A DNA stretch of 64,000 bases from Mytilisepta virgata. Lineage: Eukaryota; Mollusca; Bivalvia; Mytilida; Mytilidae. The DNA is taken from contig CM051512.1 of assembly GCA_028015205.1 (NCBI GenBank), positions 18,817,139 through 18,881,138 of the forward strand, read 5' to 3'. Shown piece by piece: positions 21,406 to 31,191 of this stretch; positions within the stretch are counted from its first letter, which is position 1; every line of letters starts with the position of its first letter. The position numbers and the translations under genes were made by a program. Under the pieces are notes generated by a model. The model was not told where the DNA came from, searched no databases, and saw nothing but the letters and a program-made list of their open reading frames with translations.

Positions 21406-21476
21406 ACAAATATTCAATGTTCACGGCTCTGACTTTGTTGATGAAATTATAAATAGATACATTTCATATAATTCAG

Positions 21477-21624
21477 AGACTAGAGTAAGACTGGTCTATG
21501 GATCTACACCATCCAGAGGTAGGGTTGAGATAATGTACCGAGGAGAATGGGGAACGATATGTGATGACAACTTTGGACCAGAAGAAGCTATGGTTGTTTG
21601 TCGAATGCTAGGATATATCAATTC
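21477..21624 (+). CDS. SRCR gene exon, first half of SRCR domain 2
   Basis: The acceptor ATTCAG is followed by 148 nt and the donor GTAAGA at 21625. Phase 1 in, phase 2 out. The product has the [14 protein letters not shown] strand and [24 protein letters not shown], which carries the two cysteines of the A half. Confidence 0.92.
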
Positions 21625-21983
21625 GTAAGACGAAAAAAAAAAGATCACAAATGTTTCGAAATTTATTAGTGGTATTAATATTCCCTTTTTCATTTAATTA
21701 GTAATGTTAGTAGTAGTTATAATAGTAGATTTAAAATTTGTGAAATTGTAATTTTCTATACATATATATATATCTGTATTGTGTAAATGGGAATCATGAT
21801 ATAGAATGTCGAACCAAATACAATGGAATAAAATATATAGATGTATTACTTATTCATTTATTTATTTATTTATTAATTTATTTATTATAATTCCTGTAGG
21901 AAGGCAATTGTTTTCATCAAAGTACCATATGAGCAATAAGGGCTCCTTTAAACTTCTAAATATTTTCTATTCTTCTTTAAAAG
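21625..21983. other. Short SRCR intron
   Basis: AT-rich intron splitting domain 2, with short TATATA and TTTATT runs. The open frame crossing it into the next exon is in the wrong phase for the SRCR fold. Confidence 0.8.
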
Positions 21984-22147
21984 GAATTACCGCATCCATA
22001 GCTCTGCCTTTTACCATCGCGGAACTGGAAAAATATGGATGGATGATCTATCCTGCGACGGATCTGAAAATGATTTAATCGACTGCAAATTTTCAGGTTG
22101 GGGAAATACCAACTGCGGTCACAATGAAGACGTCGGTGTAGACTGTG
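21984..22147 (+). CDS. SRCR gene exon, second half of SRCR domain 2
   Basis: The acceptor TTTAAAAG is followed by 164 nt and the donor GTAAAT at 22148. The frame gives [17 protein letters not shown] and [17 protein letters not shown] with all four B-half cysteines. Joined to the exon at 21477 it yields one complete group A SRCR domain. Confidence 0.92.
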
Positions 22148-22745
22148 GTAAATATCATATATATCAACCGATCATTATGGAGTTCTTGCTCATAGGAAAA
22201 TATCTCGGATAATTTTATTTTAATCGTCAACCCTGTGTATTTCTGAAAAGGACTAATAAATCGTTTACATTATTTTATTTCAACTTATCAATAGTTACAC
22301 ATGTAGTTTGTTTTATTAAAACTGTTTTCAAAATTTATATATTTATAATTACAATGTATGTGTATGTGTTTGCGATGGTGCGTGCGTCCATGTGTGGAGA
22401 TGTTTAAAACTAGTAAATATGAGGACGCCTGTTTAAACAGCAACTTTCGAGTGAATACCTTTTTTTTTCAATATTCTATCTTCATTGATCTATTTCCAGT
22501 ACAGTAGATATCAACTATGGTGATTCAAATAATTAAAAAAACAATCAAAAATTATGATTTAGTGCAAGCGCATGTACATTAAGAGACATTAGTAGGTAGG
22601 CAGTCAAAATTGTATTAAAAAAACAATTTACTTATTTATCAGGCAAGAAAGTAGAAGTTATTTGTCCTAAAAGCATAATAATGTCAAGCTCTATTATTTC
22701 ATATGTACATGTTCAGGAATTTGAATACCTTGTATATATATTTAG
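22148..22745. other. SRCR intron
   Basis: AT-rich intron between domains 2 and 3, with a short TG-rich run near 22350. Nothing else seen. Confidence 0.7.
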
Positions 22746-22893
22746 ACGTTAGAGTAATATTAAGTGGAGGCAGTAATGGGGGAGAGGGAACAATTCAAGT
22801 ATATCATGAGGACCAATGGGGAACGATTTGTGATGATGGCTTCGGTTCAAATGATGCAAAAGTAATCTGTGCCATGGCTGATTATCATTCTTT
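22746..22893 (+). CDS. SRCR gene exon, first half of SRCR domain 3
   Basis: The acceptor ATATTTAG is followed by 148 nt and the donor GTAAGT at 22894. It encodes QWGTICDDGFGSNDAKVIC, so both cysteines are kept. The normally very conserved CRMLGY is CAMADY, an unusual change at the domain core. Length and phase match the other A exons. Confidence 0.88.
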
Positions 22894-23053
22894 GTAAGTA
22901 TTATCAGATTAACAAAACTACAAACGTATATATCTTAAAAGATGGAAAAATTCTACAATCTTCTAAAGCATGACATAAAAATAAAGCAACGAGTAATAGT
23001 GCTCTGTATCTGATTTTTAATAGGAATAGGCAAAAGGATGCAATATTATACAA

Positions 23054-23252
23054 TTATCACCCTTGTTGGTGTGTGACCCGACAGTTTGTCTCCCAGAGGA
23101 AAGTAAGGTCACCCGAGGGCTTCCCTTGTTGGTGTGTGACCCGACAGTTTGTCTCCCAGAGGAAAGTAAGGTCACCCGAGGGCTTCCCCGAGGGTGACCT
23201 TACTTTCCGAGGGGAGACAAACTGTCGGGTCACACACCAACAAGGGTGATAA
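23054..23252. repeat. Foldback repeat with a 63-bp direct duplication
   Basis: TTATCACCCTTGTTGG at the left end is the inverse of CCAACAAGGGTGATAA at the right end. The left arm is a 63-bp unit present twice in tandem (CCTTGTTGGT at 23061 and 23124). The second copy pairs with the right arm to form a long hairpin. The shape suggests a small MITE or foldback element. Confidence 0.75.
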
Positions 23253-24097
23253 CTGTTATATTATATCGAATATTCAACTTAACAGCACTCGAAATTTTCC
23301 GTTTAGTATTCTTGGAGTCCTTATCAGACAGCAGGCGTTCCATTTCTGCCTCATCCACCGCAAGCAACCTGTTGTCGGACGCCATTTTTTTTTGTTTACT
23401 GAATCAAGGGAAGTAACTATAAATGGAAACACGTGAGGCTCATGAGGCGATTTCCATGGGGTTTTCTCGCGAGCGGTTGACCTTACTATGCGACCCAACG
23501 ATTTTCGGTTGACCCAACGAATGGGCAATTATCACGTGACACTGTTTTAACAAATCAGATTTAAGATTTCTATATGAGTATATAATATTACCAATGTTCA
23601 TTTGAATATTAAGGTCTTATACTGTGTTCCAAGCCGAAATAGAACATACCTTTCAGATTCTAAAGAAAAAAATCAAATACATTGGTGAATGTAATTGACA
23701 AGTTCATATCACAAAAATGGTAACCAAATAGTCAAGTGCATAGATAGGAAAGAACCCAGATTAGGTCAAACGTTCAGTTCAGATGCTTTTTGATTTTATA
23801 TTTTAGTAGTTTGTTAAAATAAAACATATCTTTCATTGAATGTTCCTTTCAACGTAAAAACAGTAAACATCAAACACCCAGAACAGTAGTATAGCCTAAT
23901 ACTGTAGGGCCTAATCTAGGATTTTGAAGAGGGAGAAGTGACTTCTCCTTCCAGGATAGATTAGGGAGAAGTGGTCCTTTTTTCTGGAGAAGTTGACTTT
24001 AATTCACCGTATCGGTTGCGCTTTTTGTGTGTGTCTGTTTTCAATGGCATATATATAAATAAAAGTAGATTCAATATTTTATATTATATATTTTATT

Positions 24098-24099
<2 letters not shown>

Positions 24100-24190
<91 letters not shown>
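24100..24190. repeat. TA dinucleotide microsatellite
   Basis: About 45 uninterrupted TA units. The tyrosine/isoleucine frame across it is spurious. Confidence 0.97.
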
Positions 24191-24192
<2 letters not shown>

Positions 24193-24193
24193 A

Positions 24194-24448
24194 TCAAGCA
24201 CTACATATAGCATAGGCATTGCCTTTTTTAGCGGCACGACAAATTTCACAGTACCAAAGACCTTTTGGGTCTTCCTTATACCAATCAAAGCAATCTTGGC
24301 TCATAACTTTACAAAACTTCTTTGACTTAACATTTTGACCAGTCTCATCTGTATTTTTTCTTTTTAAGTTTGATTTTGGTGATTGAGACTGATTTGGTTT
24401 TGGGGATTGAACTCCTAACCAGTTAGCACAGGCACTTGTTTCTATCAA
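24194..24448 (-). pseudogene. hAT/ZNF862-like zinc-finger remnant
   Basis: The minus frame has a basic Ser/Lys-rich lead followed by CFDWYKEDPKGLWYCEIC and NAYAICSA. This W...G-x-W-x-C-x-x-C plus NA(F/Y) pattern resembles the N-terminal TTF/BED-type finger of hAT-derived proteins such as ZNF862-like. The second His/Cys pair and any transposase core are absent, so I call it a fragment. Confidence 0.45.
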
Positions 24449-24459
24449 TGGGAAGGTCG

Positions 24460-25010
24460 ACTATCCATATATAATTCTATAAATAGATAAAATATTTTGT
24501 AAATTATGTAATAATGACATTGTTGAGGATGAAATTCATTTTCTCCTTCAATGTCCAGACTTAAAACTGAAAGGTCCAGTCTTATTTTAGATTTATCCTC
24601 TAAATTTACTAATTTTAAAACTTTAAATGACCAATCCAAATTTGTATAGTTGATGTCAAATGAAGATCCATTTGTTAATAACATAATGATTAAATTAATA
24701 GATAGTTTAATAAAGACAAGAAGAACAAAATTAAGTATTAATACGTGAGCAGCCCACAGCTCTTCTTCTAATTATAAAACGGTACTGATTGTGTTCACTC
24801 ACTCATTATTTTTGAGAATATATACTGTATTTGTTGTCTCCCTTCGCTTATATAGTTTTATTTTTTATTGTCATGTATTGTAATTTCAATGAAAAAAATC
24901 ACCACAATTATTTGTACACTTTAATTTAAACTGTAATTGTACTGCTCCTCGGGGCGTCTTGATTGACAAATAAAAATTGTTGTTGTTGTTGTTATAAAGC
25001 GGACATCAAT
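24460..25010 (+). pseudogene. LINE 3' end: RT C-terminal segment plus UTR
   Basis: The + frame near 24478 reads KIFCKLCNNDIVEDEIHFLL followed by QCPDLK, the CxxC...H...C knuckle of the C-terminus of many non-LTR ORF2 proteins. Near 24660-24747 it reads EDPFVNNIMIKLIDSLIKTR and ends at a stop. A UTR follows, ending in AATAAAAATTG plus (TTG)n, a typical non-LTR 3' end. A frame break lies between the two coding pieces. Confidence 0.6.
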
Positions 25011-25118
25011 ACTACCCCTGCCCCCTGGTTTTCCTTGTGAGGTGGGTGGTCACGGGTGTAGCAGCAACATATGGCATTAGATTCAAGCTACACCCGCGAG
25101 CCTTCACCTGCACTTACA

Positions 25119-26503
25119 TCTATAATACTAAATTTACGAATTAGCCGAATAGGCGGCAAAACGCATGGTTCAAAATAAACGATGTATGGTTCAGATTATA
25201 AAGGTTATTATCGGATTTGACAATCTGCATTTATAAATTTAAACTGCAGTTTTGTTTATGTGCAAATGGAATTTGCATGGACTTTTCCGGTATGAATTCT
25301 CCAACATATCCCTTAGAAGGTTCTCGAATGCATCATTTTAACACATTGGTTTAAATAAACAATTATGCACATATTTTAAATGTATTTTTGTTTGAAATTA
25401 TGGAAGAAGAGTAAAACAAATTAAAAACATTCTCCTTCGAGTGGAATGTTTCCGCTTCATGTATTCAGGATTGTTTTTTTTTTCTACAGTAATGCAATTT
25501 CTCCTAACTATAAACATTATGAACTTTGAAGATTATGAAGAAGTAAGGCAAAGTTCAGAGGAATTCCTAACTTAGTTGTTTTTTGGATTGCTCGGATGTT
25601 TACTTTGCACAAAGTGATAAAACCAACCATTATCCATTTTTACATTATTTGTCATATGACCTGTCTAAATATATCTCTACCATACAATTCCCTGTAAGCC
25701 CTAGATAAAAATATTTTTAACAAATGGTCATCTTTATCATTAATAACGAAATTTATCTCGGACATCTTTATAAACGTGGACAGCATACACAGCCACACAC
25801 TAAAAATGCTTTTATCGTCTGTTGGATTTATTTGTGAAATTAAGCCTCGCTTGCCCTGACCATGATGACAATGAACAATTGGAATAATTATTTTCCAAAA
25901 ATATGCTCTATTTAACTCACGGCATCTTTTGAAAAATTCATCCGTCACTAAGGAAATGTTTATTCATATTCTTTTTCATATTTATTCTGAATGAAAAAGG
26001 TAATGCATTATGAAATGTGTATTTAATGAACGCTTTTCATCAAGTTCCAGTTCAGAATTAATTGTAACATAAACATATTGACAATTTATGTGGTTGTATT
26101 TTCGTCATAGAATTTGACTATGATGGAACCTTAAGGTCCATTTTGGTAATTCTACGTGGCATATAGTCTACTTCATCAGTGGATACATCTTCGGTAGTAA
26201 CGAACAACCATAAGACAATTAGGTCACGTTGACCTACATTTCACGCTTCATTGACTTTGGTTAAAGTTTGCATTAACATCCATTTCTGGAATACTACAGC
26301 ATATATAGACATGAAACTATCAGTTGATACCACCTACTTGACAGGAAAGTTTATGGGAAGCCTGCCACAACATCCACATTGAGTTCCTGTTCCACGAATG
26401 CCATGGCCGCAAAAACTTTTTAAAGTCAATATGGCCACCACAAAAAAAAAAAAAAAAAAAAAAAATGCTTATTTTCCCGCGCTCGCGCGGGTTCAATGTC
26501 TAG
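25119..26503 (+). mobile_element. Non-autonomous Helitron
   Basis: The 5' end TCTATAATACTAAATTTACG follows an A. The 3' end has the hairpin CCCGCG-CTCG-CGCGGG, then TTCAATGT and CTAG, followed by T. This is the classical Helitron layout (5'-TC, subterminal hairpin about 10 nt before CTRR-3', insertion between A and T). It has a 35-bp A-run near 26430 and no Rep/helicase frame. A stretch near 26220-26290 resembles the 145-bp satellite at 30026. Confidence 0.75.
25652..25948 (-). other. Unassigned 98-codon open frame inside the Helitron
   Basis: An ATG-initiated minus frame with mixed composition. I recognise no domain. It lies within a non-autonomous Helitron and may be captured or chance coding-like sequence. 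Confidence 0.2.
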
Positions 26504-26819
26504 TATATGACATAACCATTAGAAAACTTGAAATATAAGATAGTGGGATGCAGAAAAATTAAAAATAGGCGTGTATACATATTGCATAGAAAAAGAGAGA
26601 AAGGTTTAGGATTTAGCATAAATAATGTAACAAAATAAATAAAGATAAAAAGATAAAGCTGAACTAATTAAAATAGATAACAAAAAGATACGTTTTTAAC
26701 AAAATGATAGTTTAACTAAATGATTATAAGCTAATTAATTTACCTGTCCGAGAAAACCCGCCTGGTTTGCTAAGACCTCAGGTCTCACCGCGACGGGAGT
26801 CATCATCGTGCTCTAATTA

Positions 26820-27900
26820 ATTTAATTTTATTTATTAAAATTTCAAACAAAGATGATACAAATCTTTAAGTAAATGAAATAACACTACTAAGGATGATAC
26901 AATACGGGCGTACATATAAATATATACAGATGACATTGCTGTGTAGCAGCAGCAACATTGGTACCAGGGTATGTGCTACTGCTACACCGCAAAGGATCTA
27001 GTACAAGACTTATTAATTATTATTTTTATATACATGTTGTGCTGAGAAAAATCTGTAAACTAAATTTTGTTTAATGTTAGTTTGATCTATGCTTCTACTA
27101 ATCCAGATTGAATAAGCATAAGCATAGATATACGGATAGAATTTTCTGTCGACATGAAATAAAACTGTGTTTGCATTTAGTGTAACCGTGTCTCCATTTA
27201 ATTCTTCTTTTATTATATTAGAAACGAAATTGCGATACTCGAATAAACTTTTACAATTTATGAACAAGTGTTCAAAAGTTTCAATTTCTACTTTACAAAA
27301 TGGACAAAAATAACTTGGAAGTTGTACGTTTCTTTTTTGTAGTTTTTGGTTTGTTGATAGACAGCGATGTACAACTTTATAAATAAAATCACGAACATAT
27401 AAGGGTTTAATCTCGGACAAATTTGTCCATATGTTATGAAAAGCTACGTGTGGAATTCTATTTCAATTTTGTGTTTATGATTTTCAAGATCAATAAGTTG
27501 TGTGTATATATCTTTAAAATCTTTTCCCACCAGGGTTAACTTGTTTTTATACTTAAGATACAAAAATTTGATTTTGGTATGAATACCTATGGTCTGTATA
27601 CTATGTTGTCGGTTATTGAAGGCTAACTCTGGTAATATCTCTCTCACTGTATATCCCACGAAATAGCAGAAAACTGCTGTCCAAGGTGATCTATTTCCTT
27701 TGGTTATTTCAGAAATTCTATGAAGAAGCATAGCTTCTATCTTTTTCTCAATATCAGATATCTTTTGGCCGCCATTACAAATTGGTCTTGTGAGAGATTT
27801 TCGCTGCAAATATTCAAATTTACCACCCCAAAAGAAGGCAAAAATATACCTATTGATTAATTTACTAAAAAATTCTGTTGGTGGAACAACTCTGGCCACA
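26820..27900 (-). pseudogene. LINE ORF2 C-terminal remnant
   Basis: Two minus frames (27899-27444 and 27420-27013) separated by a frame break together resemble the C-terminal third of a non-LTR reverse transcriptase. Signatures are FFWGG...RPICNGGQKISDIEKKIEAM, then VRDFIYKVVHRCLSTNQKL and the CPFC-x(8)-HLFINC knuckle. The catalytic YxDD core is absent. The 3' end is probably near 26820. Confidence 0.75.
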
Positions 27901-28569
27901 AATTTAATTATGTTATCAATGTTAACAGAATTTTGAATTTGATAAACTATAAAAAATTAGGACAGTTATATACAGTTTGATTTTCATTTGGTCTATTAAT
28001 TTTGAGTACTTGAGTAATTTAACTTTCATAGCTTACCAATAAATTTTATTATCAAAGGATAAGTTGTCAAAACATTGTGTCATTGTAACTCGAGATTCTC
28101 ATACTCAATGTCACTCAAGCCAACTTTCAATCACATAACTAACCTATTAACGGCTAATTATCTTTCACCATAGGTGTTTCATTGTAATCCTAACTGGAGA
28201 ACAAAACAACAATCAGCTGATCTAGGCAACATCGTCCTGACGTCATGCATCTTCAATTCATAACAAACGAATGAAACGATATTTCGATTTCCCTTAAATA
28301 GTTTTGAATATAAAATTCAAATAGGTTTAAAGTCGCCGTTGTATTTATTTCAATCAAACATTGACAATATAAGTCGAGGGCTACTTCAAAATTTCGATTC
28401 TTGATGGTCGCCATTTTGTTTTAAAAATTTACCTGTGCTAAAAAGTTCACGAGTTATCTCCCATTTACTGATTTTTTGATAGCGACTTCACTTCGCCAAG
28501 AAATGGATAGGCCGGCAAGATTTAGCGATTTTGAAAATTCTTTGGCGACTTAAATCGTCATTTCGCCGG

Positions 28570-29700
28570 CAAAATTATGGCCCAGGGCATAGTTCAGTTT
28601 TGATTTGAGGATGTGGTGGATCATCCGGATATGACGTCACCGGAAGCGGGTCATATGACCGTAACCAGAGGTGCCCTGAAGTGACGTCAGTGTCGTCTGC
28701 GCATATGTAGGCGGAACAGGAAGTGGCTTGCAAGCAGGCGCAACCGGAAGAAGTGGATTTTCCTGCCATTTTTCCATTATTTGTTTATTGAAGTGACGTC
28801 AGGCACATGCTGTGACCCGGATATGCCATGCTTAACCGAAATTCGGATTGGGATATCTCCCCTTTTACCCCGCGCTTTTCATCCTCGGTCATATCTGGGT
28901 CTTTAATCGGTCTGTATAGGGTAAGGGTCTCGCATCGAGTCTCTAGGGACCGATACGCTCCATGTTAAGTCGAAGTCCGAGAGTATTCGAAGTACAGAGG
29001 GATGATTGGGTTATCTTCCCTTTTCCCGCGCTTTTCATTCGGGGTTTGTTTTCCGTTTGTTCAAGGGAAGTCCAACGGTAGGATTGGATTATGTCCCCTT
29101 ACCCCCGTTTCGGTTAATGCTGTTGCTGCTTTTCGCTTGCTCCATACTGCTAATTACTGTTCATCGCTGCTCTTCTCTTGCTCATCCCTGCTCTTCTCTT
29201 GCTCATCACTGCTCTTCTCTTACTCTTCGCTGCTCATCGTTGCTCTTCTCTTGTTCTTTGTTACTCTTCACTGCTCATTTCTTGCTCCGTACTACTCTTC
29301 TCTTGCTCCTTGTTACTCATCACTGCTCTTCTCTTGCTTCTCCCTTTCTCCATGCTGCTTCTTGCTGCTCATCGCTACTCATGACTATACTCACGAGCTT
29401 TCGTTTTCTTGGTGATACTGGTCGCTGTTTTCGCTGCTGCTGCTGCAGCTCCTGCTGCTTGTTGTTCGTCATCGCTGCTCGTCTCTTGCTCATCGCTGTT
29501 CATCTCTTGCTCCTTCCTTTCTCTATGCTGCTCATTGCTGCTTATCGCTACTCATGACTATACTCACGTGCTAATTTCGGATTTTTTTGTCTGCTTGTCG
29601 CTGTTTTCGCTGCTGCTGCTGGTCATGCTGCTTGTTGCTGTTCGTCATCACTGCTCTTCTCTTGCTCATCACTGATCTTCTCTTGCTCTGTGCTGCTCAG
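28570..29700 (+). mobile_element. Polymerase-less relative of the palindromic element
   Basis: At 28600-28830 lies a diverged copy of the terminal motif array: GACGTCACCGGAAG, GACGTCAGTG, GGCGGAACAGGAAGTGG, GCGCAACCGGAAG, TTGTTTATTGAAGTGACGTC. At 29130-29700 lies a diverged minisatellite (TGCTCATC-CTGCTCTTCTCT units) with ACTCATGACTATACTCACG and CTGCTGCTG blocks as in the left arm. The polymerase, TATA promoter, telomere-like array and second arm are missing. Frames across the minisatellite are spurious. It shows a family of such elements. Confidence 0.7.
28600..28830 (+). promoter_or_regulatory. Diverged ETS/CRE-like terminal motif array
   Basis: Contains two or three GACGTCA, repeated CCGGAAG/AGGAAGTGG, CATATGACC and TGCGCATATG. 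Relative to the array at 1437 the NRF1-like palindromes are decayed while the CRE-like cores are kept. Confidence 0.4.
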
Positions 29701-29814
29701 ATAGATGTACTGTTACATGTAGGTGCAGACATAACCTCTCGACAAGTTAACTAAGCGCAGTTCTACTGTTGACTGCTTTAGAAATGCTCTAGAATAGTTT
29801 CATGGCTGCTCTAG

Positions 29815-29940
29815 AACAGAATCCGGACCGATTCTGACAGCTCTAACCTGCCATGGTCACGAACGGTTCTAACCTGTCATGGTCTAGAACATCTCTAACC
29901 TGTCATGGTCTGGAACAGTTCTATAACATTGTTATAGAAT
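29815..29940 (+). repeat. Short tandem repeat, about 26 bp
   Basis: Three to four copies of TCTAACCTGTCATGGTCTAG plus a short variable end, immediately after the minisatellite relative. Confidence 0.7.
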
Positions 29941-30025
29941 TGATCATGCCACCCACCCATTCAGGGTATGGATCCTATCACTGACCTGTTAATTTATTTT
30001 TTTTTATTTTCTTTTATATTACATG

Positions 30026-30605
30026 GTGTGAGGGTGCATGTCGGGAATAACACGGCATCCGACCAAAATTAGGTCACTTTGACGGATTTATCGCGCTTCA
30101 TTGACTAAGGTTGCGTTTTACGTCTGAATTCAGTTCTCTGATACCAAGGGACCTGCAATCATACTACTTGGTTAGGGTGCATTTTGGGGATTAACACAGC
30201 GTCCCACCAAAATTAGGTCACTCTGGATTATTTATTACGCTTAATAGAGTTAAGTTAAGTAATACGTCCGAGTTCATTTCTTCGATATCAACCAACCTAC
30301 AGTCATATTACAGGGTGTGATGATGCATCTCGTGGAGTAACACAGCCTTCCATCACAATAAGGTCATTCTGACCTACTTATCGCGCCTCATTGACGTAGG
30401 TTTAGTTTTACGTCCGAGTTCAGTTCTCCGATAGCAAGCTGCCTACAGTCATATTACTTGGTGTCAGGGTGCATCTCGGGGAGTAACACAGCCTCCCACC
30501 AAAATAAGGTCACTCTAACCTTCTTTTTGCGCTTCAGTGACTTAGGTTAAGTTTTACGTCCGAGTTCAGTTCTCTGAGAAATATTTGTAGAAGATATTGA
30601 ATCAT
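30026..30605 (+). repeat. 145-bp satellite, four units
   Basis: Units begin near 30026, 30171, 30316 and 30461 (GTGTGAGGGTGCAT...), so the period is exactly 145 bp. Each has AGGTCACT...GCGCTTCATTGAC...AGGTT...TTTTACGTC...GAGTTCAGTTCTC. Decayed copies lie at about 30770-30830 and inside the Helitron at about 26220. Bivalve Helitron-like elements often carry such central satellites (recalled knowledge). Confidence 0.8.
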
Positions 30606-31027
30606 GCTGTATTTACTGTATACATCGCTAATATATTGTAAGTGTCGATGCAACAGATACTCATCTGGGGAATAACATTCTAATATCACCTTTGCGCTTC
30701 ATTATTGGCAATTTGCAGTACTGTATTAGATTTGTTATGCCCTGCCCATGAATGTGCAGTCATACAATAATTGGATCATTATGACCTACATTTTACACTT
30801 GAGGGACTCTGGTTACGTTTTGGGATTAGTTTCATTTCTTTAGAATTAACCATAGTGTATCAACGAAATTTAAGTTTTGTGTTTATACGGATTTTAGGTC
30901 GTGGCATCCGTGTATTACCAACACAATTTCTACTTTCACATTTCAAATCAAATGGTTTTTCACTGAAGTAAAGATTTTTAAAAACTTAACTGATTCACTA
31001 ATATTTATTGAAGCTAATAATTTCCAG

Positions 31028-31191
31028 AACCCAGAAACCGTACTCAAATGCACAATTTGGTAGACGTTCAGGTCCAATCTGGATGAGCCGTTTAAGCTGC
31101 AATGGGAAAGAAAGCGATATTGGATCATGTTCATTTTCTGGTTGGGGTGTACATGGCTGTTCCCACAGCGAAGATGCTGGTGTTAATTGTG
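31028..31191 (+). CDS. SRCR gene exon, second half of SRCR domain 3
   Basis: The acceptor ATTTCCAG is followed by 164 nt and the donor GTAGGA at 31192 (weaker than the others). It encodes GPIWMSRLSCNGKESDIGSC, then GWGVHGCSHSEDAGVNC with all four cysteines. Its A half is 8.1 kb upstream at 22746. Confidence 0.9.

Larger units (their letters stand above)
17911..21476. other. Intron filled with repeats
   Basis: Intron between SRCR exons. It holds a short CCGTCTGTCCGTC-containing repeat fragment (about 18050-18300), two facing pieces of the ATCCCCGCA repeat family, and a nested GCTCA...GTGAGC-type repeat, annotated separately. The rest is AT-rich with no coding signal. Confidence 0.6.
22894..31027. 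other. 8.1-kb intron rich in mobile-element remnants
   Basis: The intron splits SRCR domain 3. It holds a foldback repeat, a TA microsatellite, hAT-like and LINE remnants, a Helitron, a relative of the palindromic element and a 145-bp satellite, all annotated separately. The stretches 23253-24090, 27900-28565 and 30600-31020 otherwise show nothing. Confidence 0.7.

Noticed and set aside
21806..22078. 90-codon ORF overlapping an SRCR exon
   Set aside because: It reads the exon in the wrong frame; the phase-2 reading gives the conserved SRCR sequence.
23971..24210. 79-codon ORF with poly(Tyr-Ile)
   Set aside because: It is the translation of a TA microsatellite.
30026..30605. CRISPR-like array
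   Set aside because: The 145-bp units are contiguous satellite repeats without spacers, in animal DNA.
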